From NCBI GenBank assembly GCA_900551525.1, contig URWD01000009.1, forward strand, positions 1 through 39,214: a stretch of 39,214 nt of DNA. The letters are read 5' to 3'. This DNA comes from an uncultured Mycoplasmatota bacterium (lineage in GTDB: Bacteria > Bacillota_I > Bacilli_A > RF39 > UBA660). How positions within the stretch are numbered: the stretch's first letter is position 1; each line of letters starts with the position of its first letter. The position numbers and the translations under genes are program-made. Of the stretch, positions 7,304 to 16,288 are shown in pieces. The notes below the pieces were generated by a model. The model had not been told where the DNA came from, did not search any database, and worked only from the letters and a program-made list of their open reading frames with translations.

Positions 7304-8140
7304 CTACACTAATTTTTTAATCTCAGAAGCTGATAAATTTGTAATCTTACTTATTTGTTCAAAAGAATAATTTTCCTTCAACATATTCTTAGCTGTCTCA
7401 ATTATTCCTTCCTTAATCCCAACTTCCTTACCACGTAGTTCTGCTGACTCTTCTTTTAATTTATCTCTGTCAAACAAACTTCTAACTTCTGGATCGCTTA
7501 CAAAGTCCCTTACCATTTCAACTGTGCTCATTAAATTCTTATCTCCTTTCGCTATTTCTTCTGCTTCTTCATAGTCTTTTGCATTCATAAATTTTAGCCA
7601 CCTTATACATCTTGATTTATCTTTAGAATACTCTTCTTTTTCTAAAATGTCAAGTCTAAGTAATAACATTTCTAATCCATCTTCAAGCAACTTTTTATGA
7701 TTTTTCAAATTAATTAACTCATACCTATTTAATAAGCTATTATTTTCTTCATTAAAATTGCCTCTCATAATATTTAAACTTGTTACTTTCTTGGCATTTT
7801 CATATGGTTCTTTTTTCTTAAGCTGATGAGAATATAACATTGATGCATATGTTAGACTTTTTTTACATTCTGGCATTCCAAAATTATTATACATCTCTAT
7901 ATTTATAATTTCTCTATTTGATAAAACAACACATATATCAAGATAACAATCATGGAGTTTAATATGATCATTTTGCACATATTTCTGTGGTGTAATGTGA
8001 GCATCTAAAACTCTTAAATCAGAACCTACAAACTCTAGATAAGAATTTAAAAAATCCATTAATATATCTTCATGACTAAAAATATATTTAAATACCAAAT
8101 CATTAGTGAGCCAAATAAATTCTTTAGTTTCTACTGGCAT
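7304..8140 (-). CDS. Rpn-family PD-(D/E)XK nuclease / putative transposase-like protein
   Basis: This 278-aa protein begins with the family signature LTNDLVFKYIFSHEDILMDFLNSYL. It continues to the nuclease core, with Asp68 in YLDICVVLSNREIINIEMY and Glu82 in IEMY. This is the PD-(D/E)XK arrangement of the Rpn / PDDEXK_2 family, whose members promote RecA-independent recombination or act in phage defence. The usual IEMQ motif reads IEMY here, so the Gln is replaced by Tyr84. The C-terminal third has the typical Lys/Glu-rich helical region with a GKEVGIKEGIIETAKNML segment and a small HTH-like end (SFEQISKITNLSASEIKKL). It is a single gene with GGGGGTG as ribosome site. Whether it is active is uncertain because of the motif change. 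Confidence 0.85.
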   Translation of the reverse strand: MPVETKEFIWLTNDLVFKYIFSHEDILMDFLNSYLEFVGSDLRVLDAHITPQKYVQNDHIKLHDCYLDICVVLSNREIINIEMYNNFGMPECKKSLTYASMLYSHQLKKKEPYENAKKVTSLNIMRGNFNEENNSLLNRYELINLKNHKKLLEDGLEMLLLRLDILEKEEYSKDKSRCIRWLKFMNAKDYEEAEEIAKGDKNLMSTVEMVRDFVSDPEVRSLFDRDKLKEESAELRGKEVGIKEGIIETAKNMLKENYSFEQISKITNLSASEIKKLV

Positions 8141-8157
8141 AATTACACCCCCTTTCG

Positions 8158-8172
8158 TAGAAACAATTTCTA
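8158..8172. repeat. Short palindrome upstream of the Rpn-family gene
   Basis: TAGAAA-CAA-TTTCTA lies between the presumed promoter region and the ribosome site. It could be an operator or a small leader hairpin; there is nothing else to support a function. Confidence 0.35.
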
Positions 8173-8246
8173 TCCTACCATATTAAAGGTGCAATAAATG
8201 TCGAATTATATACAGAACATTAAATTTCTAAATTTTTTTAGAAAAA

Positions 8247-8270
8247 AAAACACAAAGAATCTTGTGTTTT
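8247..8270 (-). terminator. Terminator of the type IV secretion operon
   Basis: AAAACACAA / TTGTGTTTT with a 6-base loop; the right arm overlaps the VirD4 stop codon at 8269. On the minus strand the stem runs into nine T. It closes the 11-kb T4SS transcription unit. Confidence 0.85.
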
Positions 8271-10416
8271 AATCTTCTCCGAAGAAATCATCAAAGAATT
8301 CATCATCAGATATAACATTATCTGCTATTACCTTACTATCTTTATCAACATTAATTTTAGGATTTTCAGAAACCATTATATCCTTTTTTATTTGAGGTTC
8401 TTCCTTAACTTCAATTATTGGTTCATCTTTTTCTTCTTTCTTTTCATCTAGTTTAGGAAGCTCAATATCATCTTTAGGCATAAAAGCATTTTCCTTAGCT
8501 TTATTTCTTTCAGCTTCTTGACGATCTAGCTCTTTAAATTTTTCATCTAAATCTTTAAGCATACTATCAATATCCATATTACCTAAAGAACTTGGTCTAT
8601 TTTGTGAAGGCATAGGTCCAAAAGGACTAAATGCTGGCATATCATTCATAGGTCTAAAAGGATTATTACCACCAAAATTATTATCGTTTTGTGCCATTCT
8701 TTTACTACGTTCTTCTGTAACAAATTTTTTCAAATCAAACATTTCAACTTCATGTTTCATCCTTGTTGGATAATCTTCTTCTTTTCTTTCAATACCCCAT
8801 TCCATTTTAAAATCTGGTTCTAACTTTGTTCTAAATGGACTAGTTCTAAGTCTAATAATAATTGCTTCAAATAATTTCATCTTTTGTAAATCAGTAATTG
8901 TTATAAGTGGTCTAGTTGCATTTTTATCTTTTTCATCGGTAACCTTAACTTCCCCACACATCTTACTAATTTCTTCTAGCGCTTTCATTTCAGTACTAAT
9001 TAAATAAACTAGATTACCACAGTTACCTTTAATAATTTCTGCTACATTATCCCCATACACATCATTAAGTTGTGCAAAGTTTTGAATAATAAATGTAAAT
9101 CTAATATCTCTACTTCTTGCTGCAGATACCATTGCATCTACATCTTTAAGTGGTGGCATATTAGCAAATTCATCTAATATAAAATTAGTTCTAACTGGAA
9201 GTTTTCCTCCATTTTCTTGAGCAACATCAATTAATGTTTCATAGCATTGTTTAATAAATATTGTCATCAAAGGATGGTAAGTTTTCTTTTCATCATGAAT
9301 AATCATAAATACTGCAGTTTTTCCATTCCCAATATCTTTCATATTGAAATCACTATAAGAAAGCATTTCACTTAAAGATTCACCAGTTGAAAAATTTCTT
9401 ATCTTTTGTCTAAATGTTGCAAGTAAACCACCTTTAGTATCATTTGGGGCATTAATTGTACTAGATGCAAACATATATGCATTAGATTTTTCACCTTTCA
9501 TACCAAAATATTCTTTAATATAATTACTTGTTGCGTATCTTTCTTCCCCAACAGTACTCATGACATTTATACTATTTAAATTAACTTCTTCTTCTTTAGC
9601 ATCTTGAAATAATCCTAAAGCAAGTCCAGAAAAATAGTCAGCGGCAGATTTTTCCCAGAAATCAGATTCACTTTTATTAGATGGATCATACAAAATATTT
9701 AATGCAACATCATTTAAAAGTTCAATTGCTTTATCTTTGTTACCCGCTCTATAATATTGATTAGGAAGAGAAAGGGGATTCCAACTATTACCTCTTTGAG
9801 GCTCTCTAAAATTAAGTACAATTATTCTATAACCTTTTTCTTTTAAATAACTTGCACTATATTTATAAATTTCTCCTTTAGGGTCAGTAATAATCATTGA
9901 TTCACCCTTTTTAGCAAGTAAATTAACCATTGGTTTAACTATTGTTTGAGTTTTACCACTACCAGTAGAACCTATAACCAAGTTATGATATTCGCCATTA
10001 TCAACCCAAATTTCTTTTCCATTATTTATTAAAGGAATACCAGCAGCACTAACTGTTTCATCAGTTGGATGAACACATTCTACGCCAGATTGTTCTTTTA
10101 TATCTTTATCTTTAGCCCAACTTGAATAACCATCATTAGATTTTTTCTTAAAAATTAAACCTATACCACCATCTTTATCTTTTTTAAAAATGTAAGAAGA
10201 CACACTTGTAAAAATACCAACTAAAGCAACTATAAACAATACAAGGGTGGCTGGAAAATATTGTGGTGTAAAAGCTTTAAATGGAAGTAACCCATAAAAT
10301 GTTCCATCAGTGGATAAAGAAGAAAAATTAAGAACAGCAATTGCACATAAATAAAATAGCAATATACAATATAACACAAAAAGGAAAAAATCCTTTGGTT
10401 CAACTTTAAATTTCAT
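8269..10416 (-). CDS. VirD4/TraG-type coupling protein of a type IV secretion system
   Basis: This is a type IV coupling ATPase of 715 aa. Two N-terminal membrane helices (about 10-30 and 54-76) are followed by a cytoplasmic motor with Walker A GSTGSGKT (149-156) and Walker B NFILDEFANMPPL (Asp415, Glu416). ATPases of this class bind the substrate at the inner face and feed it to the channel. The sequence resembles the VirD4-like family of Clostridium-type conjugative elements. The C-terminal about 150 residues are Pro/Asn-rich and then strongly acidic and Lys-rich, ending DDFFGED; such tails often recruit substrates. An ATG at 10434 is in frame, but its codons contain AAAGGAAC, a good ribosome site for the ATG at 10416, so I choose 10416. 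It is last in the operon, 43 bases after the previous gene. Confidence 0.93.
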   Translation of the reverse strand: MKFKVEPKDFFLFVLYCILLFYLCAIAVLNFSSLSTDGTFYGLLPFKAFTPQYFPATLVLFIVALVGIFTSVSSYIFKKDKDGGIGLIFKKKSNDGYSSWAKDKDIKEQSGVECVHPTDETVSAAGIPLINNGKEIWVDNGEYHNLVIGSTGSGKTQTIVKPMVNLLAKKGESMIITDPKGEIYKYSASYLKEKGYRIIVLNFREPQRGNSWNPLSLPNQYYRAGNKDKAIELLNDVALNILYDPSNKSESDFWEKSAADYFSGLALGLFQDAKEEEVNLNSINVMSTVGEERYATSNYIKEYFGMKGEKSNAYMFASSTINAPNDTKGGLLATFRQKIRNFSTGESLSEMLSYSDFNMKDIGNGKTAVFMIIHDEKKTYHPLMTIFIKQCYETLIDVAQENGGKLPVRTNFILDEFANMPPLKDVDAMVSAARSRDIRFTFIIQNFAQLNDVYGDNVAEIIKGNCGNLVYLISTEMKALEEISKMCGEVKVTDEKDKNATRPLITITDLQKMKLFEAIIIRLRTSPFRTKLEPDFKMEWGIERKEEDYPTRMKHEVEMFDLKKFVTEERSKRMAQNDNNFGGNNPFRPMNDMPAFSPFGPMPSQNRPSSLGNMDIDSMLKDLDEKFKELDRQEAERNKAKENAFMPKDDIELPKLDEKKEEKDEPIIEVKEEPQIKKDIMVSENPKINVDKDSKVIADNVISDDEFFDDFFGED

Positions 10417-10459
10417 AACACATGTTCCTTTCATTTAATTTATTATACTACATTTTTTT

Positions 10460-11212
10460 CTAATCTTCCATAACAATTTTATATTTTCCATCTCTTAATT
10501 GATACATTGCATTTCCAGACTTTCCAGCATCAGAGAAATATCCTTTCTTTATAAGAATACTACTTTGATTATTCATATCTAAAATATAATTGATATTATA
10601 AACAGGAGCATTAAAATAATCTGCTGGACTTACATCTTCATTAATTAATACATCAACATCATCTCTATTATAGACATAAAGTAAATTAAAATAAGTATCT
10701 TGATTTGTTTTATCTAAATTTGAAACATTAATTATGCTTTCCAATTCACCATCATTATTTAAATCGATATCTATCTTATCAGCTGTAGAAAAAGCATCTA
10801 ATTTATAATCAAATTTTAAAATTTTATTAATTTCTTGTAAATCTTTATTGTCAATATTAGTAACAGAAAAATTTTTTATGTGAATAAAATCACTTGAAAA
10901 AGCTATCATTTCTCCATCGTAAGAATAATAATCATTATTAAGAAATAAATTCCATTTATTACCATGTTTCATTGTAAAACTTCCTTTATAAAGACTATCA
11001 ATATAAACATTCATTTTTCTACTTTCAATTAAATTATATGAAGCTTTTTGCCACTTATCATCATACATCCAAACACTATCATCGCCAATGACTAAATAAG
11101 AAGTTTCACTAACATTTTTGTCATCGTTAACTCGATCTTTAAATACTATTAATAACAAAATTATTATGAACATTAAAACACATATTATAATAATTGGAAC
11201 TTTTTTATTCAT
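10460..11212 (-). CDS. Unknown membrane-anchored protein encoded in the T4SS operon
   Basis: This 250-aa protein has one N-terminal hydrophobic helix (about residues 4-25) and an extracellular domain, and no lipobox cysteine. The domain is strand-rich. It contains DIDLNNDGELESII (about 148-161), a Ca-binding-loop-like DxNxDGxxE pattern seen in FG-GAP or EF-hand-like repeats of Gram-positive surface proteins. The C-terminus ends AMYQLRDGKYKIVMED. I do not recognise a family. It starts with an excellent AAGGAGG site whose TAAG overlaps the stop of the upstream wall-remodelling gene, so it is firmly part of the operon. An accessory, lipoprotein-like role at the outer face of the secretion channel is an inference from position only. 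Confidence 0.75.
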   Translation of the reverse strand: MNKKVPIIIICVLMFIIILLLIVFKDRVNDDKNVSETSYLVIGDDSVWMYDDKWQKASYNLIESRKMNVYIDSLYKGSFTMKHGNKWNLFLNNDYYSYDGEMIAFSSDFIHIKNFSVTNIDNKDLQEINKILKFDYKLDAFSTADKIDIDLNNDGELESIINVSNLDKTNQDTYFNLLYVYNRDDVDVLINEDVSPADYFNAPVYNINYILDMNNQSSILIKKGYFSDAGKSGNAMYQLRDGKYKIVMED

Positions 11213-11223
11213 AATATACCTCC

Positions 11224-13926
11224 TTAAGCTGAATAAACTACTATTTGATCAACTACATCCAAAGAAATAGTTGACACCTTTCCCCCTGATGGATCTTTAG
11301 CAATTATATTATTTCCACTCAATTTTGTAACAACTACATAATGTCCTCTTGGATGACTATCATTTTTAAAATGAACTAAAATAAAATTATTATCAACATT
11401 ATATTTATTAATAGCTTCTGTTTTATATTCATTAGACTTATCTTTCATTCCTGACTCAGTATATAATAGTTTTACATTGGGAGCTATTTTGGTAATGGCA
11501 CTGCATCCCCAATAAATGGAACCATCATTTGTAAAACAAGAACCAGCATTTAATGCTTCAATAAATTTACCAGCATCAAAATTTGCTACAGTAATTTCAG
11601 TTCCAGAGCAAGAAATTCCAATTGCAATTGAAGTTACAGCACAACCAGATGCACCCATAGTAGTATTGGATTTACCTAGAGAAATTGATTTCCATCTACT
11701 ATCACCTTGAGCATATATCGTACAATTTTGTGAATAGCCATCACAAAAATCGCTTGTCATGTTAAATATAGTATTTCTTTGATTAGCCATTTGTTCAACC
11801 TGCCACATTGAATATGCAAGTTGATCTTCATCAGTAGTTTTCATACAATTAGAACCACTACAAACATTAGCACTATTGCAAGCAGTTTCAACCTCACTCG
11901 AACGAGATGATGACATATATTTCTTTATATATGGATAATAATAGCATCCACCAGAACCAGCATTTCGAGGGTTATACCAATATGACCCTATATATGCATA
12001 TTTCTGCATCATTGAGCTTAATGAAGAATATTGAGATACATTATTAATAAATCCCAAAACACCATCTTGAAATGAATTATAAGATGCACAAGTGCTAAGA
12101 GGTTGATTATTATAACATCTAATACCCCAATAATTATAATAACTTGAATATCCTTGTGATGCTGGACTATATCCTTCTAAAGACGCTCTAACAACAATCA
12201 ATTCGGGATTAATTCCATTGTTAACAGCCAAATCATAAATAGATCCCGCATTTTCTTTAAATAAAGTAGTATATGATGCACTGGAATTTCCATAATAGGA
12301 TTCCAATTTACTAACAAATTGATCCTTACTAAGCGAAGTTGAAGATATTGACATAGCTTCACAAGCATTACTTTCACCAGTTTTATCAACAACTATAAAT
12401 TCACAATAATCATCTAAGTTATATATTTTATAACGAGAACTCATACTACTATTATTTCCTACTTGCTTTATAATTTGATTATATATATTACTATAATCAT
12501 CAGAACCATAATGTAATCCTTCACTATCATAAGTTGTTATATTGTAATTAATATCTATATATTTAATATTACTTAGGTTACTACCATTTATTAAATCTTT
12601 CATTGAACTATTAAAATTATCAATACTATCGTTAGAAATATCAGCATCATCACTAACAGGACCAACCTTAACTATATATAAATTATAATTACTCCAATCA
12701 TTTTGAGCTAATTCAGAATATTTATTAAAATATTCACTTGCATCTATGTATGCTAAATCATTTACACCTAACCAAATTATTATATTATAATTAGTATCTT
12801 TTTTAACTTTATTTTTAACTTCTTCTATAGCACCATTAATTGCATTAGTATAACTAGCACTAAAAGTACCATTTCCAATGAACCAGTTATATCCATAACC
12901 ACCACCATATATTACTTTTGAAGAGTCAACAATTCCATAGTTCTTCATTTGATTCATTCTAGAATCACCAATAAATAAGTTATTAACATATACAAGAGAA
13001 TCATCTTCTGTAGGTTCATCTTCTTTATTTGGATTATATAATTGATCTAAAATATCGTTAAAAGAATCTGTAGTATTTTCTAAAAAATCAAATTGTTCTT
13101 GCATTAAGTTTAATGAATTACTAGAATTTAAACTATCAATTGTTGAATTATATGAAGCTGATAAAAACAAATAATTTTCAATATCACTATACAAAGAATT
13201 ATACTTTTCATATTTTTCATTATCAGTATCTAATTTTTCATAAGTAAAATTACAAGTATTTAATGTTAATAATTTAGAATTATTATTATAGCCACCATAA
13301 CTTAAAGCATTTGTTTTTACTATAATCATAAGTGCTTTTAAAGCCTCATCATTTAATTCCTTTTGATTAGCTAAACTATAAGTAGTTCCTAGAACATAAC
13401 TTTTTAAATCTAAAGTCGTAGCACTAGTACTTTCACCACATGTTGTTAAACTAACCGTAGAAGCATTAAAATTACATTCTTGACTATAATAACCATTACC
13501 ATTTGAACCTCCACCTGCAATCAGTAAAATAATTAAAAAAATGACAATTACAACTGCTAATATTGCAAGCACCCATGGATTAGCAGCAATAAAAGCTATT
13601 AATTTTTTACCTAATGCACTTGCTACCGCTTTACCTTTAGCAGCCACTTGCTTACCAACTTGTTTAGCAGCATTTGAAACAGTGCTTTTAGCTTGTCCTT
13701 TTCCAAGTTCTTTAGCATCATCTAAAGCACTTGAAGAAGGAGAAGAATTATCAGTAATATTTTTTTCTTCAAAATCATTATTTTCTAATTCTTCATCTCT
13801 TACATCATCAATTTCATTTTCATCATAGTTTTGTACACTAGAAAAAGCACCTAATCTTCTTAAGTTTGCTTGATTAGGATCATATAATAATTTATTTTTA
13901 TTATTATCACTTTTTCTACTATTCAC
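11224..13926 (-). CDS. 900-aa multi-domain wall-remodelling protein of the T4SS (SpoIID-like / SGNH / glucosaminidase / C39)
   Basis: A cytoplasmic acidic region (1-110) leads to one membrane helix (about 115-137) and then four extracellular modules. (1) 172-225: SpoIID-like, matching LxxYVxG and EALKAxxxxxxTxAL. The usual catalytic Glu segment (EMP) is replaced by YSL, so it may only bind glycan. (2) 318-490: SGNH hydrolase with GDSR (Ser322), GVND (Asn389) and DSEGLH (Asp467, His472). (3) 545-670: glucosaminidase/lysozyme-like, RASLEGYS with Glu584 and YNYWGI. (4) 737-895: C39-like peptidase with Cys762 (GASGCAVTS), His862 (GHYVVV) and Asp878 (KDPSGG). One-enzyme wall hydrolases (VirB1 or CwlT type) open the wall for conjugation channels; this fuses glycan, ester and peptide activities. 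It follows VirB4 by 3 bases, in the same transcript. The domain calls are by motif; the SpoIID call is the least certain. Confidence 0.85.
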   Translation of the reverse strand: MNSRKSDNNKNKLLYDPNQANLRRLGAFSSVQNYDENEIDDVRDEELENNDFEEKNITDNSSPSSSALDDAKELGKGQAKSTVSNAAKQVGKQVAAKGKAVASALGKKLIAFIAANPWVLAILAVVIVIFLIILLIAGGGSNGNGYYSQECNFNASTVSLTTCGESTSATTLDLKSYVLGTTYSLANQKELNDEALKALMIIVKTNALSYGGYNNNSKLLTLNTCNFTYEKLDTDNEKYEKYNSLYSDIENYLFLSASYNSTIDSLNSSNSLNLMQEQFDFLENTTDSFNDILDQLYNPNKEDEPTEDDSLVYVNNLFIGDSRMNQMKNYGIVDSSKVIYGGGYGYNWFIGNGTFSASYTNAINGAIEEVKNKVKKDTNYNIIIWLGVNDLAYIDASEYFNKYSELAQNDWSNYNLYIVKVGPVSDDADISNDSIDNFNSSMKDLINGSNLSNIKYIDINYNITTYDSEGLHYGSDDYSNIYNQIIKQVGNNSSMSSRYKIYNLDDYCEFIVVDKTGESNACEAMSISSTSLSKDQFVSKLESYYGNSSASYTTLFKENAGSIYDLAVNNGINPELIVVRASLEGYSPASQGYSSYYNYWGIRCYNNQPLSTCASYNSFQDGVLGFINNVSQYSSLSSMMQKYAYIGSYWYNPRNAGSGGCYYYPYIKKYMSSSRSSEVETACNSANVCSGSNCMKTTDEDQLAYSMWQVEQMANQRNTIFNMTSDFCDGYSQNCTIYAQGDSRWKSISLGKSNTTMGASGCAVTSIAIGISCSGTEITVANFDAGKFIEALNAGSCFTNDGSIYWGCSAITKIAPNVKLLYTESGMKDKSNEYKTEAINKYNVDNNFILVHFKNDSHPRGHYVVVTKLSGNNIIAKDPSGGKVSTISLDVVDQIVVYSA

Positions 13927-13929
13927 TAT

Positions 13930-15717
13930 CTAAAAACCTCCACCTGAACCAAATGAATCTAATTCTTCTTGAGTAACAACAATTTGAATTTTCATTCTCT
14001 TGTTACCACATATAAATAAAGCTTCTCCTTGATTATAATATTTAATAGTTTCTTTTTCATTTTCATTTAAATCTATTAACTTAGCTAAGTCTTCAACAGC
14101 TTGCTTTCTAAGTCCCATTACAATGTAATATGAAGCATTATCAAATATTGCTTTACCATGAGTAATAATATTCGGAGCAGCAAAGTCTGTTGGTTGTTGA
14201 GTTATAATAATTGTACCCGTATTATATTTTCTACTTCTTCTTTGCATTTGTGCTAAGAATTCAGCACCAAGTTCATTATGCCCAGCAAGTAAAACGTGTG
14301 CTTCATCAACCATCATAACAGTGTTAATATCTTTATCTAAGCATAGACCCCAAGCATATTTCAAAATATTAAAGAATAAGGCGTTTTTAATGTTTTCATC
14401 ACTATTCATAAGTTCTTTTATATTAAATACAATAAAATCACTTTCAATATTTAATGTAGTTTTGCCAGTAAAATAATATCTAAGTTCCTTAACTAAAGGT
14501 CTAATTTTAAGTTCTAGTCTTTCAAGTACATCTCTTTCATGAGTAGCATCAGTCATACCGATTAAATGACCCTTTATGGTTGCATAAACATCATCAAATG
14601 TTGGATAATCTTGACTAGTTAACTTAGTAAAATCAGTATTATAATCTATTCTAAATCTCTTGTAAGTTTCTTGTAAAACATCACTAAACATTGTTAAAAC
14701 ATCATCTTCAATACTTGGTGAATAATATTTCATAAAAGCTTTAACTTGTTGTAAAGTTCTAGTTAAAACAGTATAACCAAGACCTTGTGCAATTTCTTCT
14801 TCATCAGCATCGATAACAATTTCAAGAGGATTTATCATACCAAATTCTCCACCTTTACCAAGGTCTAAGAAATCTCCACCCATACTATTGCACATTTCTC
14901 CAAGTTCACCTTCTGGGTCTACACAAACAACTTTAAATCCATTTCTTATATGAGTTCTAAGAAGTACTTTTGCAGCAGTAGACTTACCACTACCACTCAT
15001 ACCAAGTAAAATAACATTAGCATTATTTCTATTATTTTCTTTCTTTATTTGATATAAAAATTGATTAAATAGAATAACACCACCAGAGAAATCCACACCA
15101 AGAAGTGTTGCACTTCCAGGGTCTTTAATACTATCAAATACAAATGGATACATAGCAGCCACTGTAACTGATGGTATCGGAGTACCAATTCTATTTTCAA
15201 TATCTTGAGGTGGGAATATTGGAAGAATTGACTTTAATGCCTTTTCTTGTTCAAACATTAAAGCAATAGCTCTCATTCCTAGTGCATCAAGATAACTTCT
15301 TACTTGTATCTTTCTAAGTTCTAATTCCTCTTTATTATCAGCAGTAATCATTAAATGCATTTGAAAATCAAATATTCTTGCTTGAGTAGCTGCAAGCATC
15401 TGTATAAATTGTTCCAAAGACTCATAGTCTTGTCTTATTCTTTCTTGCATTGTTTGATCTTTTTCACTTTGATACCTTGTTTTTAAATCAGCTATTTCTT
15501 TATTAAGCATTTTTTGAAGTACACTAAATTGAATAGGTATATGCTTAATAGCTATTTTAACACCTTGAATATTTGTAATATCAGATAAAAAACCAGGTGC
15601 TATATTTTTTGGAAAAGAAATTACAGTTAAAATAGTTGAATATTTTCCACCTAACATAAATTCTGTTGGTTTAAACTCCATACCTTTAGGAGCTATTTCA
15701 CTTTTAATTTTTGTCAT
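13930..15717 (-). CDS. VirB4-type ATPase of the type IV secretion system
   Basis: This 595-aa motor protein has an N-terminal VirB4/TraE-like region (about 12-170, EFKPTEFMLGGKYSTILTV and a helical section). It then has a RecA-like ATPase with Walker A GMSGSGKST (239-247), DPEGE (268-272) and Walker B MMVDEAHVLLAG (467-478). The ending IIITQQPTDF and NASYYIVMG is typical. VirB4 proteins energise pilin extraction and channel assembly at the inner membrane face. It resembles the Clostridium-type VirB4 family. It starts at ATG 15717, one base after the TAA of the preceding gene, and its stop is 3 bases before the wall-remodelling gene. Very high confidence. Confidence 0.95.
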   Translation of the reverse strand: MTKIKSEIAPKGMEFKPTEFMLGGKYSTILTVISFPKNIAPGFLSDITNIQGVKIAIKHIPIQFSVLQKMLNKEIADLKTRYQSEKDQTMQERIRQDYESLEQFIQMLAATQARIFDFQMHLMITADNKEELELRKIQVRSYLDALGMRAIALMFEQEKALKSILPIFPPQDIENRIGTPIPSVTVAAMYPFVFDSIKDPGSATLLGVDFSGGVILFNQFLYQIKKENNRNNANVILLGMSGSGKSTAAKVLLRTHIRNGFKVVCVDPEGELGEMCNSMGGDFLDLGKGGEFGMINPLEIVIDADEEEIAQGLGYTVLTRTLQQVKAFMKYYSPSIEDDVLTMFSDVLQETYKRFRIDYNTDFTKLTSQDYPTFDDVYATIKGHLIGMTDATHERDVLERLELKIRPLVKELRYYFTGKTTLNIESDFIVFNIKELMNSDENIKNALFFNILKYAWGLCLDKDINTVMMVDEAHVLLAGHNELGAEFLAQMQRRSRKYNTGTIIITQQPTDFAAPNIITHGKAIFDNASYYIVMGLRKQAVEDLAKLIDLNENEKETIKYYNQGEALFICGNKRMKIQIVVTQEELDSFGSGGGF

Positions 15718-15718
15718 A

Positions 15719-16288
15719 TTACATCACCGCCCCAAAAGTAGTAGTATCTCCACCATTTAAGAAGTTATCAAGAACTACTCTTAAATCATTATTACTTGTT
15801 TGTGTTGATTGAAGTCCAGCATTAGCAAGTCCACTTATTAAATTATGTAACTTCTTTTGAACAAGTTCTAATCTCTTTTCTTTAAATAAAATATAATATT
15901 CAGTATCAACAACATTATACTCACTACTCATAAATAAATTTGCTTTATTTATATCTTGCATTATTAATTTTCTAGTAGTATTACTTTGAGCATTGTTATA
16001 CATAAGTTGAAGTTGAGACAAATAAACATCTATATCAACAGGTCTATCAGCAATAAGAAGCCAAAATTCATAATCTATGCTATTATAAAAATTTCTAAGT
16101 TGATATATAGTATTTTGTTGCGTCCCAGGATCCATTATAAATATATTTTTAGGCATAACCTTAACACCAGTTACATAATAACCATTATCAAGTTGTATCA
16201 TACCATTTAATATTTGTTTAACAGGTAACCAATCTTCAGTAAAATTTACACCATTTTGTGAATTATTCTTTGAATTCATCTTTAACAC
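15719..16288 (-). CDS. VirB4-N-terminal-like / TraC-like T4SS protein
   Basis: This 189-aa soluble protein has a start region DWLPVKQILNGMIQLDNGYYVTGVKVMPKNIFIMD. It resembles the N-terminal domain of VirB4/TraC-class proteins (DWLP.k.i.nG.i.l.dg.yv...ev.P.Nf). It then has a helical region with EKRLELVQKKLHNLISGLANAGLQ, and has no Walker motifs. It ends in ATG TAA, one base before the ATG of VirB4, so the two are coupled. It probably forms a complex with the ATPase or membrane ring. The reading frame opens with GTG at 16288 (AAAGG 5 bases upstream); an ATG at 16279 is the alternative. It overlaps the PrgI gene by 26 bases. It could be an ancestral split of VirB4 or a separate subunit. Confidence 0.75.
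   Translation of the reverse strand: MLKMNSKNNSQNGVNFTEDWLPVKQILNGMIQLDNGYYVTGVKVMPKNIFIMDPGTQQNTIYQLRNFYNSIDYEFWLLIADRPVDIDVYLSQLQLMYNNAQSNTTRKLIMQDINKANLFMSSEYNVVDTEYYILFKEKRLELVQKKLHNLISGLANAGLQSTQTSNNDLRVVLDNFLNGGDTTTFGAVM

Noticed and set aside
11516..13828. Plus-strand frames inside the wall-remodelling gene (11516-11710, 13541-13828) and the other minus-strand frame (12198-12392)
   Set aside because: All are shadows of the large coding frame and have no ribosome site or recognisable domains.
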